A stretch of 36,488 bases of DNA, taken from contig PNJV01000023.1 in assembly GCA_013822085.1 (NCBI GenBank), positions 1 to 36,488 on the forward strand, read 5' to 3'. Below are positions 15,782-22,751 of this stretch, one piece after another. Numbering within the stretch: position 1 is the first letter of the stretch; each line of letters starts with the position of its first letter. The DNA comes from Isosphaera sp. (lineage in GTDB: Bacteria; Planctomycetota; Phycisphaerae; Phycisphaerales; UBA1924). The notes beneath the pieces were generated by a model, which worked only from the letters and a program-made list of their open reading frames with translations, was not told the DNA's origin and searched no databases. Both the position numbers and the translations under genes were made by a program.

Positions 15782-15804
15782 CTCGGGTTTTACCGCAACC
15801 CGAG
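15782..15804. other. perfect 8-bp inverted repeat, hairpin
   Basis: CTCGGGTT, a 7-base loop TTACCGC, and AACCCGAG. No T tract follows on either strand, and no gene ends nearby. Could be a regulator site, or part of an unannotated RNA leader. Confidence 0.5.
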
Positions 15805-16044
15805 ACGGGCGGCGCTGCGTATCGGCGAGTATGTTGTGCTCCCCGTGTCGTGCTGAGCGGACGCGGGCTTGTTTGCTGTTTGTTTGTACTTTGATCGACA
15901 CTCCGTGATTGACACCCACCACGCCACCCTCCAAGCCGGCGAGCACGCGACCCGATCTTAGAGACAAGCCGGTCGTACACCGACTGTCTCATCGCGCATC
16001 AGACCGGACGCGATCCCGCCACTGGCACAGACGATCTACGCCTC

Positions 16045-17460
16045 ATGAGCGCCGCACCGCACCAGCCCGACCCGTTGCACCGCCCCAAGGACCTTGTTGG
16101 CGGCCCGATGCTCGCCTCGGGGCCTGACGCCTCGCGGATGGGCGAGGACCCCGGCGCCTCGCGTTCGGGGCGGTCGTCGTCGAACTTCGACACCATCGTC
16201 GGCCGGCTGGTGATCGACCAGGGCCTGGCGACTCCTGAGGAGCTCCAGCGGTGCCTCGATCTTGCCCGCGGGGGCGAGGGGCCCGGGGGGCGAGGGGGGG
16301 GCGGGGGGGGCGGGGGCCTGGCGGCCGAGGTCGGCTCGGCCGGGGGCCTGGGGCAGCCTTCGGTGGCCGAGCTGCTGGTGGCCAACGAGTACATCACCCG
16401 GCGGCAGCTGGAGCGCCTGCGCGAGGCGGCCGAGGCCGAGCGCAGCGGGCAGCAGATCCCGGGCTACAAGCTGGTGGGCGTGCTCGGGGCGGGCGCGATG
16501 GCCAAGGTGTACAAGGCCAAGCAGCTCTCGCTGGACCGGATGGTGGCCATCAAGGTCCTGCCGCGGAAGTTCACGCAGAGCCCGCAGTTCATCGAGCGGT
16601 TCTACGCCGAGGGGCGCGCCGCGGCGCAGCTGAACCACCCGAACATCGTGCAGGCCTTCGACGTGGGCAAGGCGGGCGAGTACCACTACTTCGTGATGGA
16701 GTACGTCGAGGGTCGCACGGTCCACGACGACATCGTGGCCCGCAAGCGTTTCAACGACCTGGACGCGGTGGACATCGTCATCCAGACGGCCGAGGCCCTG
16801 GTGCACGCCCACGAGAAGGGGCTGATCCACCGCGACGTCAAGCCCAAGAACGTGATGATCACCACCCAGGGGGTCGTCAAGCTGGCGGACATGGGCCTGG
16901 CCCGGGCCATCAGCGACAAGGAGGCCGCCGAGGCCGAGGCCGGCAAGGCGTTCGGCACGCCCTATTACATCAGCCCCGAGCAGATCCGCGGCGAGGTCAA
17001 GATCGGCCCGCCGGCGGACATCTACTCGCTCGGGGCGACGCTGTACCACATGGTCACCGGGGCGGTGCCGTTCGACGGCAAGTCCCCCTCGGACGTGATG
17101 CACAAGCACCTCAAGGCCGAGCTTGTGCCGCCGGACCAGGCCAACCCGAAGGTCTCGCCGCGCGTGGCCGAGGTCATCGAGATGATGATGGCCAAGGACC
17201 CCCGCAAGCGGTACCAGAGCTGCCGGGACCTGATCGGCGATCTCAAGGCCGTGCGCCGCGGCCAGGACCCGCCCATGGCTCACCGGGACCTGGGCGGGCT
17301 GGACCTGGCCAGCCTGGCCAAGGCCGAGGCCGCTGCGCCGGCGCAGATCGCTGAGAACAAGGCCGTGGCGCTGGACAAGGGCGTGAACATTTACCTGTTC
17401 GTGTCCGTGCTGGTGCTGGCGGTGATCGCGGTGGTGATGCACGTTGTGCGGTCGATCTGA
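16045..17460 (+). CDS. membrane-anchored serine/threonine protein kinase (PknB-type)
   Basis: 471 residues. The kinase domain spans about 141-405: Gly loop GAGAMAKVYKAK (148-159), ATP-anchoring Lys170 in AIKVL, catalytic loop HRDVKPKNV with Asp264, metal-binding DMG (282-284, in place of DFG), and GTPYYISPEQ in the activation segment. A single transmembrane helix (about 449-465) ends the protein with almost no external domain, so it lacks a PASTA-like sensor. Before the kinase, two related segments (VGRLVIDQGLATPEELQ, about 52-68, and VAELLVANEYITRRQLE, about 107-123) resemble the halves of a GspE/MshE N-terminal domain. Between them is a Gly run encoded by long G tracts. The ATG at 16045 has no ribosome site. 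It stands alone, divergent from the pseudopilin genes. Confidence 0.9.
   Translation: MSAAPHQPDPLHRPKDLVGGPMLASGPDASRMGEDPGASRSGRSSSNFDTIVGRLVIDQGLATPEELQRCLDLARGGEGPGGRGGGGGGGGLAAEVGSAGGLGQPSVAELLVANEYITRRQLERLREAAEAERSGQQIPGYKLVGVLGAGAMAKVYKAKQLSLDRMVAIKVLPRKFTQSPQFIERFYAEGRAAAQLNHPNIVQAFDVGKAGEYHYFVMEYVEGRTVHDDIVARKRFNDLDAVDIVIQTAEALVHAHEKGLIHRDVKPKNVMITTQGVVKLADMGLARAISDKEAAEAEAGKAFGTPYYISPEQIRGEVKIGPPADIYSLGATLYHMVTGAVPFDGKSPSDVMHKHLKAELVPPDQANPKVSPRVAEVIEMMMAKDPRKRYQSCRDLIGDLKAVRRGQDPPMAHRDLGGLDLASLAKAEAAAPAQIAENKAVALDKGVNIYLFVSVLVLAVIAVVMHVVRSI
16268..16317 (+). repeat. poly-G tracts inside the kinase gene
   Basis: Runs of 6, 8, 8 and 5 G in close succession encode a Gly-rich linker (GGRGGGGGGGG, about residues 81-91). 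Such tracts are prone to slippage in replication and to sequencing error, so the reading frame here deserves care, although it is intact as given. Confidence 0.8.
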
Positions 17461-17484
17461 GCGGCCCTGGCTGGGCTCAGCGAC

Positions 17485-17545
17485 CCCCACCCCCCACCCC
17501 CCTACACACCACACCCCCCACCCCCCCACTCTCCCATCCCTCAAG
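17485..17545. repeat. C-rich tract downstream of the kinase gene
   Basis: Successive runs of 5-7 C separated by A, T or ACAC. The complementary strand has G runs able to form a quadruplex. It lies just past the kinase stop and could slow transcription; no classical terminator is present. Confidence 0.65.
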
Positions 17546-18001
17546 CTCTCCCATCCTCAAGCTGCCGTGAACCCCGAAGTGCGGTTCGCAGCAGGCTGGG
17601 CCCGGGGCGAGAGTCTTTACCTGCGCCGCGCGGAGGATGCCACACAGCGGGGTGCGGCTGCTGGGGCGTGCTCGGTGCGTGCCGGGGTTGGGGAGGATGG
17701 GGTGTGGTGTGTCGGGGGGTTGGGATTGCTCGGAGGGCCCGGGGCCGCTAGGGTTCAAGGCAGCGAGCCGCCGGTGCTCGCGTGACGGGTCCCACACGGG
17801 GTGCGCATGGGCGAGCGACGCTCGAGCCGAGCCAGACGACCACACCCGCCCCGGATGCTGCGCATCGGGCACGCGTGATGCGCCACGCCCGGGACCAGCG
17901 CGCGACCGTATCGAGCAAGCGAGCCCGCCGGGGTGTTCCCGGCGTGGCGATGTCGTCCCGGTCGCCCGCCGGCGCGGTCCGGCGCCGCGATTGAACCCGT
18001 C

Positions 18002-18007
18002 GAGGAG
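18002..18007 (+). promoter_or_regulatory. infC ribosome-binding site deciding an ATC start
   Basis: GAGGAG is followed after 8 bases by ATC at 18016. The frame has a TGA at 17992-17994 and no ATG, GTG or TTG between that stop and the ATC. This is the only ribosome site near the gene and it fixes ATC as the likely initiation codon. Confidence 0.7.
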
Positions 18008-18015
18008 TCACAGCC

Positions 18016-18906
<891 letters not shown>

Positions 18907-18926
18907 GCACGCGGCCAGGCGGCGCC

Positions 18927-19208
18927 TCAGGCGGCGGGCGCAGCGAGGCGCGCCATCAGCGGGGGGTGGTCGGTGCGCACCGCGACGCGGCCGTCGGCGG
19001 CGAGCTCGATGACCACGCGCGGGCGATCGCAGGCGATGCGATCGGTCGGCGACAGGGCCAGGATCAGGCCCGGCAGGTCGGTCTGCCGCGCGGCCAGCGT
19101 GCGCACCCCGGCGGCGGTGCGCAGCGTGAGCTGTCGCACGCCGAGCTCGGCCAGGGCCCCGCACAGGTCGGGGAGCCGTCCCGGCGGCAGGACGATCGGC
19201 TCGGTCAC
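18927..19208 (-). CDS. small hypothetical protein coupled to membrane protein gene
   Basis: 93 residues, no family recognised. The GTG at 19208 overlaps the TGA of the upstream membrane protein gene (GTGA), implying translational coupling. The sequence looks folded and soluble: TEPIVLPPGRLPDLCGALAE, then LTLRTAAGVRTLAA and VVIELAADGRVAVRTDHPP, suggesting alternating helices and strands. There is no signal peptide. The frame also continues upstream inside the membrane protein gene, but there it is a shadow. It ends 20 bases from the convergent infC stop. Confidence 0.55.
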   Translation of the reverse strand: MTEPIVLPPGRLPDLCGALAELGVRQLTLRTAAGVRTLAARQTDLPGLILALSPTDRIACDRPRVVIELAADGRVAVRTDHPPLMARLAAPAA

Positions 19209-20434
19209 CGGGGCGCGCCCTGGTGGTCGGAACGGGGCGCGGGCGCCGCGTCGCCAGCGGCGGGCTCGGTGGGGGCCATGTTGGCGCTCAGCGTGGCGTC
19301 GAGCATGCCCGGGATGTATATCTCGCCCAGGTCCTGGCCGTCGCAGACCTGGCGGATGAGCAGGTAGACCAGGCCCGAGGCGGTCCAGAGCAGCGAGGCG
19401 CCGTAGCCGTACACGCCCAGCTCCAGGACGTAGACCCAGGCGCGGGCCAGCCGGCCGGCGGCGGCCTGCGAACGCGAGGCGTCGGCGGGGACGACCGCGT
19501 CGATGGCGAAGGTGGAATCGGCCAGCGGCGTGCCGGACATGGCCACGGCCAGCCGCTGGGCGACGAAGGCGATCTCCGAGACGACGCCCAGGGCCAGGCC
19601 GCCAACGACCAGGGCGACGGCCAGGTAGAAGGCCAGCCGCAGGGGCTTGGTCAGGGCGTAGGCGTAGGCGCGCTGGACGGCGTCGAAGGCGTCGGCGCCG
19701 TCGGCGGCGACGGCCGGCCCCAGGAGCAGGCCCCCCAGGCTCAGCGCAAAGACCATGACCGCGGCGATCAGGCCCAGCACCAGCGCCACGGGGAAGAGCA
19801 GGCCGGCCAGCACGTCCAGGCCGGTGACGGCGTGCATCGGCTGGCCGACGGCCCACACAAAGAGGGCGATGCCCCAGACGATCGCCAGCGGGCCCAGGAG
19901 CGCGCCCAGCGACGAGCCGAGGCGGTCGGAGGCGAAGCGCAGGGCCCGGGGCCAGCTCAGGCGGGCGCCGGTCGAGAACTCGACGATGGCCGAGCGCGAG
20001 ACGGCGACGCCCAGCAGGCACCAGACGGCGGCGACGGCGGCCAGGGCCAGGGGCAGCGAGAGCGGCCGCTCGGCCAGCACGATCGCTGGGACGGTGAAGA
20101 CCGCCTGCCAGGCGCCCTCGCCCGGCGAGACCCCCAGGCGCGGGCCGGCGGTGGTGATGATCGACTCGCCCAGCTTGGACAGGGGCCCCTGGGCGTCAAC
20201 GACGACGGTCAGGCGCAGCAGCTCCTCGGCCAGGGCCACCAGCAGCACCGCGATGACGCCCAGCGTGAGCCGGCCCGGCTCCAGGGCCAGGCGGGGGACG
20301 CGCAGGAGCTTGGGCCAGAGCAGGTCCGCGGCCAGGTCGTCGAAAGTGAGCGGGCTGCGCGGGAGCGGGGCCGGGGCTGTGTTGTGGGGGGGCGGGGGTG
20401 GCGGCACGGGGGCGCTCTGGGCGTCGGGGGGCAT
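19205..20434 (-). CDS. multi-pass membrane protein of unknown function
   Basis: 409 residues. A Pro-rich cytoplasmic start (to about 28) leads into LTFDDLAADLLWPKLLRVPR and then about six to seven hydrophobic helices: near 58-72, 112-145, 178-195, 203-240, 268-290 and 345-370. The motif FDAVQRAYAYALTKPLRLAF (about 252-272) between helices is the most conserved-looking part. No transporter or enzyme signature was seen. The ATG at 20434 has no ribosome site. It is followed in an overlapping GTGA by a 93-residue protein, which may work with it. The last 35 residues are disordered. Confidence 0.65.
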   Translation of the reverse strand: MPPDAQSAPVPPPPPPHNTAPAPLPRSPLTFDDLAADLLWPKLLRVPRLALEPGRLTLGVIAVLLVALAEELLRLTVVVDAQGPLSKLGESIITTAGPRLGVSPGEGAWQAVFTVPAIVLAERPLSLPLALAAVAAVWCLLGVAVSRSAIVEFSTGARLSWPRALRFASDRLGSSLGALLGPLAIVWGIALFVWAVGQPMHAVTGLDVLAGLLFPVALVLGLIAAVMVFALSLGGLLLGPAVAADGADAFDAVQRAYAYALTKPLRLAFYLAVALVVGGLALGVVSEIAFVAQRLAVAMSGTPLADSTFAIDAVVPADASRSQAAAGRLARAWVYVLELGVYGYGASLLWTASGLVYLLIRQVCDGQDLGEIYIPGMLDATLSANMAPTEPAAGDAAPAPRSDHQGAPR

Positions 20435-20501
20435 GCGTGATGATTGGCCCGCGCCGGCGCAGCGACGGCCAACGCCGCCGGAGGGCGGGCCGGCCGGGGG
20501 C

Positions 20502-20507
20502 TACGCT
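20502..20507 (+). promoter_or_regulatory. -10-like hexamer TACGCT before GTG 20513
   Basis: TACGCT lies 5 bases before the GTG at 20513; this start has no ribosome site. The identical hexamer lies before pcrA. Probable leaderless start. Confidence 0.4.
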
Positions 20508-20512
20508 GGCGG

Positions 20513-21364
20513 GTGAACCCGATGATGGCGGTGCGCTGGGCATGTCTGTGGCTGGGGGTGCTGGTGCTGGGGCCCGTGGTGTGGCTGCTGGTGTCGCGCG
20601 GCGTGATGTCAGACGGGGTGACGCAGGCCTCAGCGGCGCTGGGGCGCGGCGGGGTGGTGCCCGGGCTGCTTCGCGGGCTGGTGGCGATGGCGCTGGCGTG
20701 CGCGTTCGGGCACGCGGTGGTGCGCCTCAGCTCGGTGCGCTGGGGCATGTTCACCGCGGGGCTGGGCCTGCTCTGGGGCGCCTGGGGCGGGGCGTCGATG
20801 GAAACGATGCTGCGCGCAGCCGGGGCCAACGCCGGCGGCGCGCTGATGACGCTGGCGGCTGAGACGCTGGCCCTGGGGGCGATCGGGTGCGCGGTGGCGT
20901 GGTGGCTGAGCGTGCGCGCACCGGGGTGCGACCGGTCGGCGGACCCGGCCAACTCGCCGCGGGCGGACGACCTGGCCCTCGGGGTTGGGTTCGGGGCCCT
21001 GGCAGCGGCGGCGGTGGCCTGGCAGGTGGCGCGCACGGCCATGCCGGGGCAGGGGGCGGCCGTCGGGCTGCTCTCGGGGGGCATCGGGGCGCTGCTGGCG
21101 GGCGTGGTGACGGGCCGGGTGAGCCTGCCGGGTGTGGTCGGCGGCGTGAGCCTGGCGGGGGCTGCGTCGATGGCTGTGGCGTCGCTTGGCGTGGGCGCCG
21201 ACGGCTGGATCGACACGACGGCTGAGCTGGGCGGTCTGGCGCCGATGACGCGGGTGTCGCCGTGGGCGTGGGCGGCGGGCGCGGTGGCCGGTGCGCCGAT
21301 GGGGATGTCGTGGGCCAAATCGTTGGCCCCGCGGCAGGGGGCGCAGGCGGCCAGTCCGGCGTGA
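20513..21364 (+). CDS. hypothetical membrane protein
   Basis: 283 residues from GTG 20513; the ATG at 20522 is a 3-residue shorter alternative. It is very hydrophobic and small-residue rich, with about seven to eight predicted helices (for example near 8-28, 50-70, 77-95, 105-130, 152-170, 180-225). No charged active site or transporter motif was seen and no family was recognised. A short polar loop with RAPGCDRSADPANSPRADD (about 135-153) splits the protein into two halves. It is divergent from the other membrane protein gene at 20434, with 78 bases between the starts, which suggests shared control, but nothing else links the two. Confidence 0.6.
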   Translation: MNPMMAVRWACLWLGVLVLGPVVWLLVSRGVMSDGVTQASAALGRGGVVPGLLRGLVAMALACAFGHAVVRLSSVRWGMFTAGLGLLWGAWGGASMETMLRAAGANAGGALMTLAAETLALGAIGCAVAWWLSVRAPGCDRSADPANSPRADDLALGVGFGALAAAAVAWQVARTAMPGQGAAVGLLSGGIGALLAGVVTGRVSLPGVVGGVSLAGAASMAVASLGVGADGWIDTTAELGGLAPMTRVSPWAWAAGAVAGAPMGMSWAKSLAPRQGAQAASPA

Positions 21365-21467
21365 GCCCGGGCCCCGGGGCTGAGGCGCGATCGGTTGGCT
21401 ATGCGGGGATGGCGGGCGTTGCGGGGCCGGTGAGCTGGGGTGCTTGGGGGACGGGGCGGTTGGGAGC

Positions 21468-21509
21468 GGGGGTTGGGGGTTGGGGGTTGGGGGTTGGGGG
21501 TTGGGGGTT
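21468..21509 (+). repeat. six 7-bp tandem repeats GGGGGTT upstream of folE2
   Basis: Six perfect copies of GGGGGTT in the 234-base gap before folE2. Six G5 runs with TT loops are a textbook intramolecular quadruplex sequence and resemble telomeric repeats. It lies on the coding strand about 90 bases before the folE2 start, so it would be in its promoter or leader. Confidence 0.9.
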
Positions 21510-21598
21510 GGAGCGTTGATCGACGGACTTTCACTCGGGTGGGGCGCGCGTTCACACTCTCACCTCTAGCGCGGCCCCAGCCGCGGGAGCAGCCTGAC

Positions 21599-22570
21599 AT
21601 GGGCAAGCGGACAGGGCCAGTGCGCAGCGGGCGGGCGGGGCGTTCCGAGGGTCGTGGCGGGGGCCGTGGCGGGGTCGGCGTCAACGGCGCCCACGCCGGG
21701 CCTGTGCTGGCTGCGCCGCTGCCGCCCGGGGTGACGATCCCCGACGTGCAGGGCGAGCAGGACACGCGCGCGGTGGCCATCGACAAGGTCGGCGTCAAGG
21801 ACGTGGTGTACCCGATGCGGCTGGCGGTGAGCCCGCGGCACGGCGGGGGCGAGCAGGCGACGGTGGCCAGGATCAACATGTACGTGTCGCTGCCGCACTA
21901 TCAAAAGGGCACGCACATGTCGCGGTTCTTGGAGGTGCTCAACGCCTACGACGGCGCGGTCTCGCCAGGGGACATCCCGCGGATCACCGAGTCGGTGCGG
22001 CAGCGGCTGGGCGCCGCCGAGGCGCACCTGGAGGCGAGCTTCACGTACTTCGTGCGCAAGCGCGCCCCGGCGACGGGGCAGCCGGGCGTGGTGGACTACC
22101 AGGGGTCGTTCGCCTGCTCGGTCGGCAGCGGGACCGAGGACCTGGTGATGACCGTGCGGGCGCCGGCCACGAGCCTGTGCCCGTGCAGCAAGCAGATCTC
22201 GCGCTACGGGGCCCACAACCAGCGCTGCGTGATCGAGGCGGCGGTGCGGCCCGACCCGCGCGCCGGGGTGCTGTGGATCGAGGACCTGATCGAGATCCTC
22301 GAATCGGCGGCCTCGGAGCAGGTCTACGCGGTGCTCAAGCGGCAGGACGAGAAGCACGTGACCGAGCGGGCGTTCGACAACCCCAAGTTCGTCGAGGACA
22401 TCGTCCGGGACCTGGCCCTTGCCCTTGACGGCGAGGAGCGCGTGCGGTGGTACGCGATCTCCTCGGAGAACTTCGAGTCCATCCACAACCACAACGCCTA
22501 CGCGCAGCTGTGCCGGTCCAAGCCGGCGGGCGGGCGACGCACACGCCGCAGCGGCAACGCCGCCCGGTGA
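21599..22570 (+). CDS. folE2: GTP cyclohydrolase FolE2 (type IB)
   Basis: Converts GTP to 7,8-dihydroneopterin triphosphate, the first step to folate and, through queF-type enzymes, to queuosine. FolE2 replaces FolE and is less dependent on zinc. 323 residues. The core motifs are VGVKDVVYPMRLAVS, SLPHYQKGTHMSRFLEVL, TSLCPCSKQISRYGAHNQR with Cys194 and Cys196 (the family's conserved Cys lies here) and SENFESIHNHNAYA near the C-terminus. The first 35 residues are a Gly/Arg-rich extension absent from most homologs. GGGAG lies about 8-10 bases before the ATG at 21599. It is separated by 181 bases from mrdA and seems to be its own transcription unit. Confidence 0.93.
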   Translation: MGKRTGPVRSGRAGRSEGRGGGRGGVGVNGAHAGPVLAAPLPPGVTIPDVQGEQDTRAVAIDKVGVKDVVYPMRLAVSPRHGGGEQATVARINMYVSLPHYQKGTHMSRFLEVLNAYDGAVSPGDIPRITESVRQRLGAAEAHLEASFTYFVRKRAPATGQPGVVDYQGSFACSVGSGTEDLVMTVRAPATSLCPCSKQISRYGAHNQRCVIEAAVRPDPRAGVLWIEDLIEILESAASEQVYAVLKRQDEKHVTERAFDNPKFVEDIVRDLALALDGEERVRWYAISSENFESIHNHNAYAQLCRSKPAGGRRTRRSGNAAR

Positions 22571-22751
22571 CGGCCCAAGCGGGCCGAGGCCGGCCGGCGC
22601 GGGGTCAGCACCGCGGCCGAGCGGGCCGGTGCGCGGAGAAATTCACGCCGGCGGCCCGGGCGTGACGATGTGTCACGGTCCGGGCCGGCAGGCACGGCGG
22701 CGCCAGCGGCACCGATCGAGCCGCCGCCGCCCGCCCCAACCATGGTGACCG

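Larger units (their letters stand above)
15399..16044. other. intergenic region between divergent pseudopilin and kinase genes
   Basis: About 650 bases with no convincing gene; the short open frames here have poor composition and no ribosome sites. It holds the pseudopilin promoter (15562-15589), a perfect 8-bp hairpin (15782-15804) and a TTGACA (15909-15914) with no matching -10. Base composition is more mixed than in the genes. Confidence 0.6.
17461..18015. other. intergenic region between kinase and infC
   Basis: 555 bases without a convincing gene. It starts with a C-rich tract and then holds a small hairpin (GAACC/GGTTC near 17570-17590). The last 30 bases before infC contain its ribosome site. 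A long leader is common for infC operons, but no specific regulatory fold was recognised. Confidence 0.5.

Noticed and set aside
15909..15914. TTGACA as a -35 for the kinase gene
   Set aside because: No -10-like hexamer lies 15-19 bases downstream, and the kinase start is more than 130 bases away.
17485..17545. C-rich tract as a CRISPR array or regular repeat
   Set aside because: Units are irregular homopolymer runs without spacers; it is simple low-complexity DNA.
19209..20021. Upstream extension of the small gene 18927-19208
   Set aside because: It overlaps the membrane protein gene in another frame and has the Arg/Gly/Ala/Pro composition of a shadow frame.
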